Shown: one piece after another, positions 41,506 through 50,078 of the stretch
Layout: the number at the start of each line of letters is the position of its first letter
Numbering within the stretch: the stretch's first letter is position 1
Assembly: GCF_014218335.1 (NCBI RefSeq)
Contig: NZ_AP023367.1
Coordinates: forward strand, 325,001-389,000
Direction: 5' to 3'
Length of the DNA: 64,000 nt
Source: Anaerocolumna cellulosilytica
Lineage (GTDB): Bacteria; Bacillota; Clostridia; Lachnospirales; Lachnospiraceae
Position numbers and translations under genes: made by a program
Notes under the pieces: generated by a model
What the model was told of the DNA's origin: nothing
The model's database searches: none
Seen by the model: the letters and a program-made list of their open reading frames with translations, nothing else

Positions 41506-42394
41506 AACCTTTGAAGGCTGGTATTTTAAGCATCAAAATAACGATACGGTTTTAGCCTTTATACCCGGGAAGAGTGTAGATGAGACGGGAAAAAGCAGGG
41601 TATTTTTACAAATAATTTGGAATGAGGATTCTTACTCACTAGATTTTAATGAAGAAGAATACAAAGTGGATAAATACCATAAAAGAATATCTATTGGAAA
41701 CAATGTGTTTTCCAAACAGGGTGTCCGGGTAGATATTCAGTCTAAAGATATCACGTTAAAAGGGATAATCCGCTATGGATGTCTAAACCCTATACGTTAC
41801 ACAATCATGGGGCCGTTTCAGTATTTGCCCATGATGGAATGTAAGCATGAAGTAATTAGTATGTCCCATGCCTTGCAGGGAAAAATAATGATTAATGGCA
41901 GAGTGCTTGTTTTTAATGGGGGACAAGGCTATATTGAGGGAGACAGCGGCTGTTCTTTTCCTAAGGATTATTTGTGGCTGCAATGCAACCGATTTGAAGA
42001 AAATGAGGCTTCTATTATGATTTCTGTTGCTCATATTCCATTTCTGGGGCTTAGTTTTAAGGGCTGTATCTGTGTTATTCACTATAAGGGTAAAGAGTAT
42101 CGTTTTGCCACGTATCTGGGAACAAGAGTTATCTGTAGCTGCCCCAAAGCCATTGTTTTAAGTCAGGGGAATTACAGGTTGAAGGTATATTTATCAGAGC
42201 AGAGTCAAACTCAAGCTAGGCAAGAGGATAAAAAGCTTAATTTTTCACATAGTCTGTTAGCTCCTTTAAATGGCTTAATGAACCGGTATATTAAGGAAGA
42301 GCATTTGCTGCAAGGAAGATTTTTGTTATTCAAAAAGGGAAAGCTTACGTTTGATTTGTTCAGTAACTATGTAAGCTATGAATATGTGGAATAA
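41492..42394 (+). CDS. Tocopherol-cyclase-like (TOCC) domain protein
   Basis: ATG 41492 (MRRHKTFEGWYFKHQ) is used instead of 41462 because GGAGG sits 9 nt upstream; it overlaps the previous gene by 14 bp. The 300-residue protein begins with F-E-G-W-Y-F-K, then shows alternating strands, WLQCNRFEE and a KLTFDLFSNYVSYEY end, features of bacterial tocopherol-cyclase-like proteins. The bacterial function is unknown. Coupling to an FAD-Rieske oxidoreductase hints at modification of a quinone, lipid or hydrophobic compound. Confidence 0.75.
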   Translation: MRRHKTFEGWYFKHQNNDTVLAFIPGKSVDETGKSRVFLQIIWNEDSYSLDFNEEEYKVDKYHKRISIGNNVFSKQGVRVDIQSKDITLKGIIRYGCLNPIRYTIMGPFQYLPMMECKHEVISMSHALQGKIMINGRVLVFNGGQGYIEGDSGCSFPKDYLWLQCNRFEENEASIMISVAHIPFLGLSFKGCICVIHYKGKEYRFATYLGTRVICSCPKAIVLSQGNYRLKVYLSEQSQTQARQEDKKLNFSHSLLAPLNGLMNRYIKEEHLLQGRFLLFKKGKLTFDLFSNYVSYEYVE

Positions 42395-42710
42395 TAAATT
42401 TTTTTGTGTATTGTTGTACTAATTTAATGAGTACATGTTTTAATTTTATACTACCTACCAGGCGGGTGATTCTGCCTAGTAGGTAGTATAAAAAGTTTGC
42501 ATGAGTATCTTGTAAAAAAATGAAATAATATGTAAAAATTGCACTTGAAATACATCGATTCACTTAATATAATGAAATTGGAGAAAGTATTCCAGTTAAT
42601 AAATTGTAAAAAATGAATGATTATGTAACAAAATTTGCGAATGACTGGAGAGGTTAGTATTTTTATATTTATAGAATATTAAATTTTATTACAACGTTGG
42701 GAGGTAACTT
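42395..42710. other. Intergenic region with a strong hairpin
   Basis: A hairpin ATACTACCTAC-AGGC ... GCCT-GTAGGTAGTAT (42449-42489) has A-rich flanks and no T-run on either strand, so it ends messages poorly or protects 3' ends. No supported gene; a 14-codon ORF at about 42613 lacks a ribosome site. Confidence 0.5.
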
Positions 42711-43685
42711 ATGTTAGACATTACTCCAGTCAAGGATGATGGGATGACTAGTTGTTATGATGTACAGCTTGAATCAGTAGGAAAATGGAAAGGTATTGGC
42801 TATGAATTAATGTATTTAGATAATTGGAAGTTTCTTTTTAAAGAGGAGAGTACTAAAGGAGAAGGAATATGGGAAAGAGGAGTAATTGCTCCTCGATTGT
42901 ATTTTGATAACTTACTAGAGACTAATTATTTGATTGAAAAATTTCACGGTATACATATAGATTTTATTGATATTCCACTGGTTGAATTAGAGAGTGCATT
43001 AGATAGTATATTGGATAAAAGATTACCAGTATTATTGCCTGTTGATACATATAATTTGCCATGGCTTAATGGGTTTTATGGAAATATCCACTCTAGGCAT
43101 ATTATTCTAGTAGTAGGGAAAAGTAAAAATGAAGGCTATTACTGCAACGATACTCGACCATATTTACAAGAACCAATTGCAGGAGGACTATTAACTCTTA
43201 AAGAGCTTAATGAGGGATATGCAGGTGGAATTGGACATTTTAAGATAAGCGAGCCACAATATTCATTTGAAGATATTTGTAAGATACTTAAAAATATAGA
43301 TTTTAACATGTTTAATTCTATGAGAGAATTCAGTAGATATATAAAAGAAAATGAAATATTATCTGATGACATTGACGAATTTGATGGTGGAGATGGGATT
43401 ATTGTAAGAGCAATTCGAAATATAGTACGTGCAAGGATTCATTTTCAAAAGTCTCTAAAATATATAAATTATAAATATAATGAAATTTGTTTGGACAGTA
43501 ATGTTAACTCTTTTAATATATTTATTGATAAGTGGAAGATTATTAAAGGATTGTTTTATAAGTCATATATAAAAGGAGATTATTCTTGTAATAATATCAA
43601 AATATCAAAAATTATTAATGAGCTGGCAGACGAGGAAGAAGAAGCAGCTATAAATATGATGAAGGAATTATCCAGTATTAGATAA
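42711..43685 (+). CDS. BtrH N-terminal-like protein (acyltransferase/peptidase-type fold), stand-alone
   Basis: This 324-residue protein starts at ATG 42711 behind GGGAGG. The first 165 residues resemble the BtrH N-terminal domain (C39/papain-like fold): Cys15 in MTSCYD, PVLLPVDTY, and a His in SRHIILVVG, a plausible Cys/His pair. The C-terminal 150 residues are helical, as in BtrH-associated DUF4872-type domains. BtrH moves an acyl group from a carrier protein in butirosin synthesis. No carrier protein or NRPS/PKS gene is visible nearby, so the partner is unknown. Confidence 0.72.
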   Translation: MLDITPVKDDGMTSCYDVQLESVGKWKGIGYELMYLDNWKFLFKEESTKGEGIWERGVIAPRLYFDNLLETNYLIEKFHGIHIDFIDIPLVELESALDSILDKRLPVLLPVDTYNLPWLNGFYGNIHSRHIILVVGKSKNEGYYCNDTRPYLQEPIAGGLLTLKELNEGYAGGIGHFKISEPQYSFEDICKILKNIDFNMFNSMREFSRYIKENEILSDDIDEFDGGDGIIVRAIRNIVRARIHFQKSLKYINYKYNEICLDSNVNSFNIFIDKWKIIKGLFYKSYIKGDYSCNNIKISKIINELADEEEEAAINMMKELSSIR

Positions 43686-43697
43686 AAGTATAAAATT

Positions 43698-43743
43698 GAC
43701 ACATATACTATGCTGTGAAGTATTGTAGTATGTGTCTTTTTTT
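43698..43743 (+). terminator. Terminator of the BtrH-like gene
   Basis: GACACATATAC ... GTAGTATGTGTC followed by seven T. It is a near duplicate of 37708-37753. Confidence 0.8.
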
Positions 43744-43752
43744 ACTGAGGCA

Positions 43753-43781
43753 GTCACCTAAAAATTTAAATCTCATACTAT
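43753..43781 (+). promoter_or_regulatory. Possible sporulation (SigE-like) promoter of cotJABC
   Basis: GTCACCT (43753-43759), 14 bp, CATACTAT (43774-43781) resembles the mother-cell SigE pattern and lies about 32 bp upstream of cotJA. No sigma-A promoter of similar quality was seen. Confidence 0.4.
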
Positions 43782-43812
43782 AAAGCATAAAGATAATAAG
43801 GAGATTTACGAA

Positions 43813-44109
43813 ATGGATAACTACAGACGTCCGATGTATAACCGCGGTAACCGTGGTATGGGAAATTATAATAATCAACCATGTGGATGTACTCCGGTTA
43901 TGGATACAGGTAAGGAAGACTGTTGCGAAAAAGATATGTTTGCTAGTTGTGTTGATAAATTACCATTGGCCATGGCCTATGTACCGTTTCAAAAATGGCG
44001 TAAGGTTTACGATGCCTCTGTAGGTTTAGCAAGAGGGACTATTTTTGAAGAATTGGATTTGCCCTTTTATGGAGACAGGAATATGTGTGGAATGAGGGGT
44101 GACAGGTAA
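43813..44109 (+). CDS. cotJA: Spore coat-associated protein CotJA
   Basis: This 98-residue protein starts at ATG 43813 behind AAGGAG. An Arg/Gly/Asn-rich N-terminus with Cys pairs is followed by the CotJA core LPLAMAYVPFQKWRKVYDAS. It is part of the inner spore-coat complex with CotJB and CotJC. The stop codon TAA overlaps the ATG of cotJB (TAATG), so the genes are translationally coupled. Its presence implies endospore formation. Confidence 0.93.
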   Translation: MDNYRRPMYNRGNRGMGNYNNQPCGCTPVMDTGKEDCCEKDMFASCVDKLPLAMAYVPFQKWRKVYDASVGLARGTIFEELDLPFYGDRNMCGMRGDR

Positions 44110-44366
44110 TGGCAAATAAGAGTCGTGATCAATTAATGTGTATTATCACTGAAGCTAGTTTCGCAATTGACGATGTAAAGTTATACCTTGACACACATCC
44201 TTGTGATAGGGAAGCTCTGGAATATTATCAGAAATACAGGCAGATACGAAAAGAAGCCATGAAGGAATATAGAGACTGCTATGGTCCTATTACAGCTTAT
44301 GACGTGGAAGCCTCAAAAGAATGGACCTGGATAGAAGAACCATGGCCATGGGAAGGAGTGTGCTAA
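44109..44366 (+). CDS. cotJB: Spore coat peptide assembly protein CotJB
   Basis: This 85-residue protein shows the conserved CotJB features: I-x-E-A-S-F-A-I-D-D near the start, LYLDTHP, and a Trp/Pro-rich C-terminus WTWIEEPWPWEG. It interacts with CotJA and CotJC for coat assembly. Its start overlaps the cotJA stop by one base and cotJC begins one base after its stop. Confidence 0.94.
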   Translation: MANKSRDQLMCIITEASFAIDDVKLYLDTHPCDREALEYYQKYRQIRKEAMKEYRDCYGPITAYDVEASKEWTWIEEPWPWEGVC

Positions 44367-44367
44367 T

Positions 44368-44964
44368 ATGTGGACTTATGAAAAGAGATTACAGTATCCG
44401 GTAAATATCAAGAATACCAATGCAAAAACTGCAAAATTCATAATGAGCCAATTCGGTGGTCCAGACGGTGAACTGGCAGCCTCCATGCGCTATCTTTCTC
44501 AAAGGTATACCATGCCTTATAAAGAAGTAACGGCGATACTAACTGATATTGGTACGGAAGAATTAGCTCATATGGAAATCGTAAGTGCTATTATCTATCA
44601 GTTAACAAAAAATCTTACAATTGATGAGATCAAAGCGCAGGGCTTTGAAACCTATTTTGTTGACCATACGCTTGGGTTATGGCCACAGGCAGCCAGCGGT
44701 ACACCGTTTACTTCTACCTTCTTCCAGTCAAAAGGCGACCCTATTACAGACCTACACGAAGATATGGCAGCAGAGCAGAAAGCAAGAACCACCTATGACA
44801 ACATTCTTCGTATGGTAAAAGATCCAGATGTAGCTGATCCTATTCGTTTCTTAAGGGCCAGAGAGATTGCCCATTATCAAAGATTCGGTGAAAGTCTTAG
44901 AATCGTTCAGGATCATTTGGACTCCAAAAACTTCTATGCCTTTAACCCGGAATTTGATAAATAG
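44368..44964 (+). CDS. cotJC: CotJC, spore-coat manganese catalase family protein
   Basis: This 198-residue ferritin-like protein has metal-binding Glu/His patterns GTEELAHMEIV and REIAHYQRFGE, typical of Mn catalases. It completes the cotJABC operon and may detoxify peroxide at the forespore surface. A terminator follows at 45017-45057. Confidence 0.95.
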   Translation: MWTYEKRLQYPVNIKNTNAKTAKFIMSQFGGPDGELAASMRYLSQRYTMPYKEVTAILTDIGTEELAHMEIVSAIIYQLTKNLTIDEIKAQGFETYFVDHTLGLWPQAASGTPFTSTFFQSKGDPITDLHEDMAAEQKARTTYDNILRMVKDPDVADPIRFLRAREIAHYQRFGESLRIVQDHLDSKNFYAFNPEFDK

Positions 44965-45016
44965 ATTAAAATTGCATTGATTTTCCCATGTGATTAATTT
45001 ATACATTCAGAAGCAA

Positions 45017-45057
45017 AAAACCGTACTGGCTCCTTAACAGCCTTCAGTACGGTTTTT
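45017..45057. terminator. Bidirectional terminator between cotJC and GH36 genes
   Basis: AAAACCGTACTG and CAGTACGGTTTT form a 12-bp stem with T-runs on both strands. Confidence 0.85.
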
Positions 45058-45071
45058 AAGATTATTTCTTT

Positions 45072-47243
45072 TTATTCTTGGATAGCAGACAATTTCAGAC
45101 AGCAGCTGGCAAAATCACCACGGAGTCCTTCCGGCAGGATTCCGCTATTCATTAATTCATCACCTCCAAGTATTACACCGGTATCATTCACACGGTACTG
45201 ATAATCTGGGTGCAAGCCCATAAGTCTAATTTTTTTGTGAGGCATATTAGGTGTAGCCAGTACACGGTAATAAAATGCAACCGCTTCGGTTTGTGCTTCA
45301 TTCACATATATCCATGCAGTATCATTGCCTTCAAAAGGGCTTAACAGACGATACTGATTGCCAAACTGTATAACATGACGAATGGTCTTATAAAAAGCCA
45401 CTTGTTCTTTTACCAAAGCCTTTTCCTCATCTGATAGTTCGGTTAAATCCAGCTCATATCCAAAATTCCCTGCCATAGCTACATTTCCTCTGGTCATCAG
45501 ACTTGTACTTCTGCCAACCTGATGATTGGGAGAAGCTGAAATATGGGAGCCCATAGTAACGGCAGGATACACAAGACTGGTACCATATTGTATTTTTAAT
45601 CGTTCCATGGCATCGGTATCATCACTAGTCCAGGTTTGCGGCATATAGTATAACATACCAGGGTCATATCTGCCGCCACCGGAGGCACAGCTTTCGAACA
45701 GTACATCTGGAAACCTTGTTGTAATGACATCAAGGATGTGATACAGCCCAAGCATGTAGCGATGGGTAATTTCTCTTTGTCTTGTTTCAGGCAGTAAAGC
45801 AGACCCCATATCGGAAAAACTCCGGTTCATATCCCATTTTACATAGGAGATGGGAGCAGAAGTGAGAATATGAGATATCCTATCTATAATCTCATTACAC
45901 ACATCCTCTCTGCTTAAGTCCAGAACCAACTGATTCCTTTGGAAAGGTGTGGAGAGAGGAGTTCTGTCCGGGACATGAAGGCACCAATCGGGATGTGCCC
46001 GGTATAAATCGCTGTCCGGAGATATCATCTCCGGCTCAATCCATAAACCGAAGCGAATTCTTTTACTTGTAATGTTACCAGCTAGCGTATCAAGGCCATG
46101 GGGAAGCTTATTCTTATCAACCACCCAATCTCCAAGTGAGCTATTATCAGAATCTCTTTTTCCAAACCATCCGTCATCAAGAACAAACAATTCCATTCCT
46201 AGTTCTTTGCCGGCAGTTGCTATCTGCTCTATCTTTTCTTCATTAAACTGAAAATAAGTAGCTTCCCAATTGTTGATTAAAATAGGTCTTTCTAGATTTT
46301 TATAGGTGCCTTTACACAATCTATCCCGGTAGAACTTATGGTAAATCCGCGACATCTTCCCAAGCCCCTTATCAGAGAAGACAAGAATTACTTCCGGGGT
46401 TTGAAAGGTTTGATTCCAATCTAAGCTCCAGGAGAAATCAAATGGTTGAATTCCCATCTGTACCCTTGCGGATAAGAACTGATCAACCTCGACCTCAGCC
46501 AAAAAGTTACCGCTATAAGCGAGGTTAAAGGCGTAAACATCCCCCTGATTTTCTGTAGTATGCTTATTTAAAAGTGCAATAAAAGGATTTTGCTGATGAC
46601 TGCTGAAACCTCTTTTGCTATCTACCCCTTGAAGACCGGGTACCAGAGGGCGGCGGCAGATGTATTTTTCTCTGCCCCAGGCTCCGGATAACTGGAGTAG
46701 TTCATAATCAGAGGTATCAAAGTCTATGCATAGACTTAATGCCCTAAGTAGCTTTAAGTTCTGTTTGTCCTCTCTGGTATTAGTAAGTCGAACGGATCTG
46801 GTTATGACTGGATATGTTTCGAATACGGTATAGGCTAGTATCACTTCAAGACCTGAAACGGCATCTCTTAAAGTAATTTCAAGAGTAGTGGCCTCTTCCT
46901 CTGATTCTGCATAAGAAGCAGGAAGACCAGAAAGAGCCGGTTTGCCTTTCATGATGCGGTGAAGACTATACTTTAGTTCACTAGTAGTTGAGCCGTTTTT
47001 TTGTAAAACCTCTACGGAAGGGGTTCGCAAATCGCCGGTTCCATAAACAGAATATTCTTGTGGCAGGACATCTAAATTAACAAAGCTTTCTTTGCAAAGT
47101 GCATGTCCGGTTTTAAAGGTTTTAATTGGTTTCCCCCAATACAAATGAGCCAGATATCCACAATCTAAAACCTGTAGGATATAACTGCTTTCACTGGTTT
47201 GCAGATGAAAAAGTTTTTGTTCTTCCATATAAATAATTCCCAT
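45072..47243 (-). CDS. GH36 alpha-galactosidase
   Basis: This 723-residue cytoplasmic enzyme has an N-terminal beta-sandwich (1-330) and a GH36 barrel with LDDGWFG, GLWIEPEMISP, nucleophile Asp in VKWDMNR and acid/base Asp in SDDTDAMERL; CASGGGRYDPG is also typical. It hydrolyses alpha-1,6-galactosides such as raffinose, melibiose or galactomannan oligosaccharides. ATG 47243 follows GGGAGG by 5 nt. There is no transporter or regulator next to it, so it stands alone. Confidence 0.94.
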   Translation of the reverse strand: MGIIYMEEQKLFHLQTSESSYILQVLDCGYLAHLYWGKPIKTFKTGHALCKESFVNLDVLPQEYSVYGTGDLRTPSVEVLQKNGSTTSELKYSLHRIMKGKPALSGLPASYAESEEEATTLEITLRDAVSGLEVILAYTVFETYPVITRSVRLTNTREDKQNLKLLRALSLCIDFDTSDYELLQLSGAWGREKYICRRPLVPGLQGVDSKRGFSSHQQNPFIALLNKHTTENQGDVYAFNLAYSGNFLAEVEVDQFLSARVQMGIQPFDFSWSLDWNQTFQTPEVILVFSDKGLGKMSRIYHKFYRDRLCKGTYKNLERPILINNWEATYFQFNEEKIEQIATAGKELGMELFVLDDGWFGKRDSDNSSLGDWVVDKNKLPHGLDTLAGNITSKRIRFGLWIEPEMISPDSDLYRAHPDWCLHVPDRTPLSTPFQRNQLVLDLSREDVCNEIIDRISHILTSAPISYVKWDMNRSFSDMGSALLPETRQREITHRYMLGLYHILDVITTRFPDVLFESCASGGGRYDPGMLYYMPQTWTSDDTDAMERLKIQYGTSLVYPAVTMGSHISASPNHQVGRSTSLMTRGNVAMAGNFGYELDLTELSDEEKALVKEQVAFYKTIRHVIQFGNQYRLLSPFEGNDTAWIYVNEAQTEAVAFYYRVLATPNMPHKKIRLMGLHPDYQYRVNDTGVILGGDELMNSGILPEGLRGDFASCCLKLSAIQE

Positions 47244-47564
47244 ATATACCTCCCATTTTCTGTTCTGTGGTAAATTTTACTGCTTTGTAAGTAAATTTAG
47301 TGAAATTTATCAATTTCATCTTTTTAAATATACCCAATTTTTACTATATAAGAAATAGAGAAAACAGTCAATCACTATAGTAAATAATAATGGAGAAAAG
47401 TGGAATGTACTAGGAAGCTTGCATTGAAAAATGGAGGGGGAGAGAGTTATATATCAATTCAGGCGGTATAAGTAAAGCAATTGTACAAACAGTTATAATA
47501 AAAAAAGAACGAAATGGATGATACGCACTCAATTTCATTCTTTTTTACTATGCATTTTAGGGAA
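47244..47564. other. Intergenic region between GH36 and plsC
   Basis: AT-rich, no gene seen. A hairpin with arms AAAAAAGAA.GAAAT and ATTTC.TTCTTTTTT (47501-47546) reads as the plsC terminator on the minus strand (G-U pair instead of a mismatch). Confidence 0.55.
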
Positions 47565-48281
47565 TTAGTAACGGTCTTCATATTCTTCAATGGTCTTGCG
47601 GATACTTTCTGCTACATATTCAGCAATTTCATTGGATTTCATGTCTTTGTAATCCTCGTAATATAGTGGTTCTAAATAATGTATCTGAACGGTTAATTTA
47701 GCTATGGAGTGGGTATCAAAGGCTTTATAGGAATCAATGATGGCAATGGGAACAATAGGGCTTTTGGCATTCATTGCACATTTAAAGCTTCCTCCCTTAA
47801 ATTCCTGAATTTTATTACCATTTCTTGAACGGGTACCTTCCGGAAATATAAGATAATTTCTGCCTTCCTTTACTTCCTTTGTAACTTCTATAAGTATCTT
47901 CATAGATTGTCTTACGTCTTCCCGGTCTATAAATTTAGACTGAAGCAGTTTAAATACTTTACTGATAAAGAACAGGTTTTCCACTTCTTTTTTAGAAACC
48001 GTAGCGAAAGGACGTTCATGGGTTTCTAATAAAATCAGTGCATCGAATAGTCCCTGATGGTTACCGTATATAACATAACCATTCTCTTTAGGAAGATTCT
48101 CAAGACCATGGCACTTTATATCAACCCTGCCACGTTTATTAGCAAGTCTGGTTATATGACGCAGCAGAGCATATCTTGTGGTTTCATCATATTCATCTGT
48201 TTTGCAGTATTTATTAATTTTATAAGACCAGTAGGGTAACTGGAAGATACTTCGAATTACCATTAATATAATACGTTCCAT
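47565..48281 (-). CDS. plsC: 1-acyl-sn-glycerol-3-phosphate acyltransferase family protein
   Basis: ATG 48281 (MERIILMVIRS) follows GGGAG by 5 nt and is preferred to ATG 48293; the product has 238 residues. It has an N-terminal hydrophobic segment, the acyltransferase HX4D motif in NHQGLFD, block III FPEGTRSRNG and block IV-like PIVPIAI. It acylates lysophosphatidic acid in phospholipid synthesis at the membrane. It is followed on the strand by its own terminator. Confidence 0.9.
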   Translation of the reverse strand: MERIILMVIRSIFQLPYWSYKINKYCKTDEYDETTRYALLRHITRLANKRGRVDIKCHGLENLPKENGYVIYGNHQGLFDALILLETHERPFATVSKKEVENLFFISKVFKLLQSKFIDREDVRQSMKILIEVTKEVKEGRNYLIFPEGTRSRNGNKIQEFKGGSFKCAMNAKSPIVPIAIIDSYKAFDTHSIAKLTVQIHYLEPLYYEDYKDMKSNEIAEYVAESIRKTIEEYEDRY

Positions 48282-48422
48282 ATAGACTCCCATCTGTGTG
48301 TAATAGCATATATATATTTTACACTCGTAATGCTTATTTGTGCTAGTGCCTGCATTACCGCACCAGTAGTTATTTTTTGCATGAGTGTTTAATCCTTAGC
48401 AGTAACTTATACAAATTGTGAT

Positions 48423-49538
48423 TTACATGAGGTCATAGCCTTTTAACATGCGGGCTCTACTTGGATGTCTTAATTTTCTTAAAGCTTTCGCTTCAATCTG
48501 TCTGATTCTTTCTCTGGTAACATTAAATTCCTTACCAACTTCTTCTAATGTTCTGGTTCTTCCGTCCTTTAAACCGAAACGAAGGATTAAGACACGTTGC
48601 TCTCTTTCTGTCAGAGTTTCCAATAATTTGGATATCTGATCCTGCAATACAGAATAAGAGGCTGCATCTTCGGGACCCATAATGGAATCATCCTTTATAA
48701 AATCACCTAAATGGCTGTCATCTTCCTCGCCAATAGGAGTATCTAGAGAGATTGGGTCAGCAGATACTTTTAGTATTTCTCTTACCTTTTCAATAGGAAG
48801 TTTCATAGCATCCGCAATTTCCTGCTCGGAGGGTTCACGGCCTAGTTCCTGTAAAAGGCTCCGGGATACACGATAAGTCTTATTAATAACTTCAGACATA
48901 TGTACCGGAATACGAATCGTACGGGATTGGTCTGCAATAGATCTTGTTATCGCTTGTCTAATCCACCAGGTAGCATAGGTACTGAACTTGTAACCTTTAT
49001 TATAATCGAATTTGTCAACGGCCTTTATCAGACCTAAATTACCTTCTTGAATTAAATCAAGGAAGGACAAACCTCTACCCACATAACGTTTTGCGATACT
49101 GACAACCAGTCTTAAGTTTGATTCTGCCAGTACTTGTTTTGCGTGGGCGTCACCTTCTTCAATTTTTTTTGCTAATTCAATTTCTTCTGCGACCGACAAT
49201 AGAGGATAGCTTCCGATTTCTTTTAGATAAAGTTTAACCGGGTCATCGGACATGGCACCAACCATAGAAAAATCATCAATGTCGAGTAAAGCCGCTTCAT
49301 CACTGTCTTCTAATTCCAGAATAATTTCATCATCCGGTTCATCCTCTTCAATAGGATTTAGAATGACAATATTATGTGCTTCCAGGTACTCATATATTTT
49401 ATCAATTTGTCTGACATCCAGGTTTAATTCTTTGAAAAAATCATTCACCTTTCCTACATCGACAACACCCTTATTGTCATTGGCATAAGACAACAGTTCT
49501 TTTAGTTTTTCTTCAAATTTTTGTGCTACTTCGCTCAT
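48423..49538 (-). CDS. rpoD: Primary sigma factor RpoD (sigma-A)
   Basis: This 371-residue protein has region 1.1 at the N-terminus, region 1.2 ([11 protein letters not shown], about 110-120), region 2 with [17 protein letters not shown], region 3, and region 4.2 with the [35 protein letters not shown]-like end. It directs RNA polymerase to vegetative promoters. ATG 49538 follows GGAGG. dnaG, often immediately upstream in Firmicutes, is not adjacent here: the 540 bp upstream hold no gene. Confidence 0.97.
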   Translation of the reverse strand: MSEVAQKFEEKLKELLSYANDNKGVVDVGKVNDFFKELNLDVRQIDKIYEYLEAHNIVILNPIEEDEPDDEIILELEDSDEAALLDIDDFSMVGAMSDDPVKLYLKEIGSYPLLSVAEEIELAKKIEEGDAHAKQVLAESNLRLVVSIAKRYVGRGLSFLDLIQEGNLGLIKAVDKFDYNKGYKFSTYATWWIRQAITRSIADQSRTIRIPVHMSEVINKTYRVSRSLLQELGREPSEQEIADAMKLPIEKVREILKVSADPISLDTPIGEEDDSHLGDFIKDDSIMGPEDAASYSVLQDQISKLLETLTEREQRVLILRFGLKDGRTRTLEEVGKEFNVTRERIRQIEAKALRKLRHPSRARMLKGYDLM

Positions 49539-50008
49539 TATATTCCTCCATGGGTCTTGTTGCTTAATCTACAATAAAAAAAGAAACTATTTACAAAACA
49601 AGTGTCCCTGCATGTATAGTATGAGGAATCAGGGGACATTTCATGCAAAATATTTAGTAAATAAGTTTCTTGGGACAATATTATCACCAAATATCATTAT
49701 AGCACAGGCTGTCCGAGAAGAAAAGATAATTTTTTATTTTCGACGGTTTTCGCCAGACATATTTCGCTTCTTTCTATTTAGTGTTAGTAAATTGTGAAAT
49801 TCTTAGAATAGTATAAGGATGTAGGCAAAATCATCAAAATAAGAATTATAAATTAGTAATTTGCAATTGTCTATGCGGTTGCGAATAGACGTTTTCGTAT
49901 TTTCGAATCATTATTGTTTAAGTATCTTTAGAATAAAATATGTTTAAAGCTTGCAAAATATCCATAGTAACATATATTATATAGGATACCATTTTTGAAT
50001 ATAAGTAT
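49539..50008. other. Non-coding region upstream of rpoD
   Basis: No gene seen. A hairpin with arms TGTCCC and GGGGACA lies at about 49602-49638, and its right arm (TCAGGGGACATTT) recurs at 58557-58569. The rest is AT-rich and should contain the rpoD promoter. Confidence 0.45.
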
Positions 50009-50050
50009 CCCCATGACTTTCACATGGCACATGGTGGAAAAGTCATGGGG
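50009..50050 (-). terminator. Hairpin after the GH26-like gene
   Basis: CCCCATGACTT and AAGTCATGGGG form an 11-bp stem. The downstream T content is modest on both strands. Confidence 0.6.
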
Positions 50051-50078
50051 TATTATTGGATTAAAACAACACTGTCAA

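Noticed and set aside
42613-42657. 14-codon ORF (MNDYVTKFANDWRG) upstream of the BtrH-like gene, considered as a peptide substrate
   Set aside because: No ribosome site, and no linked carrier or modification genes.
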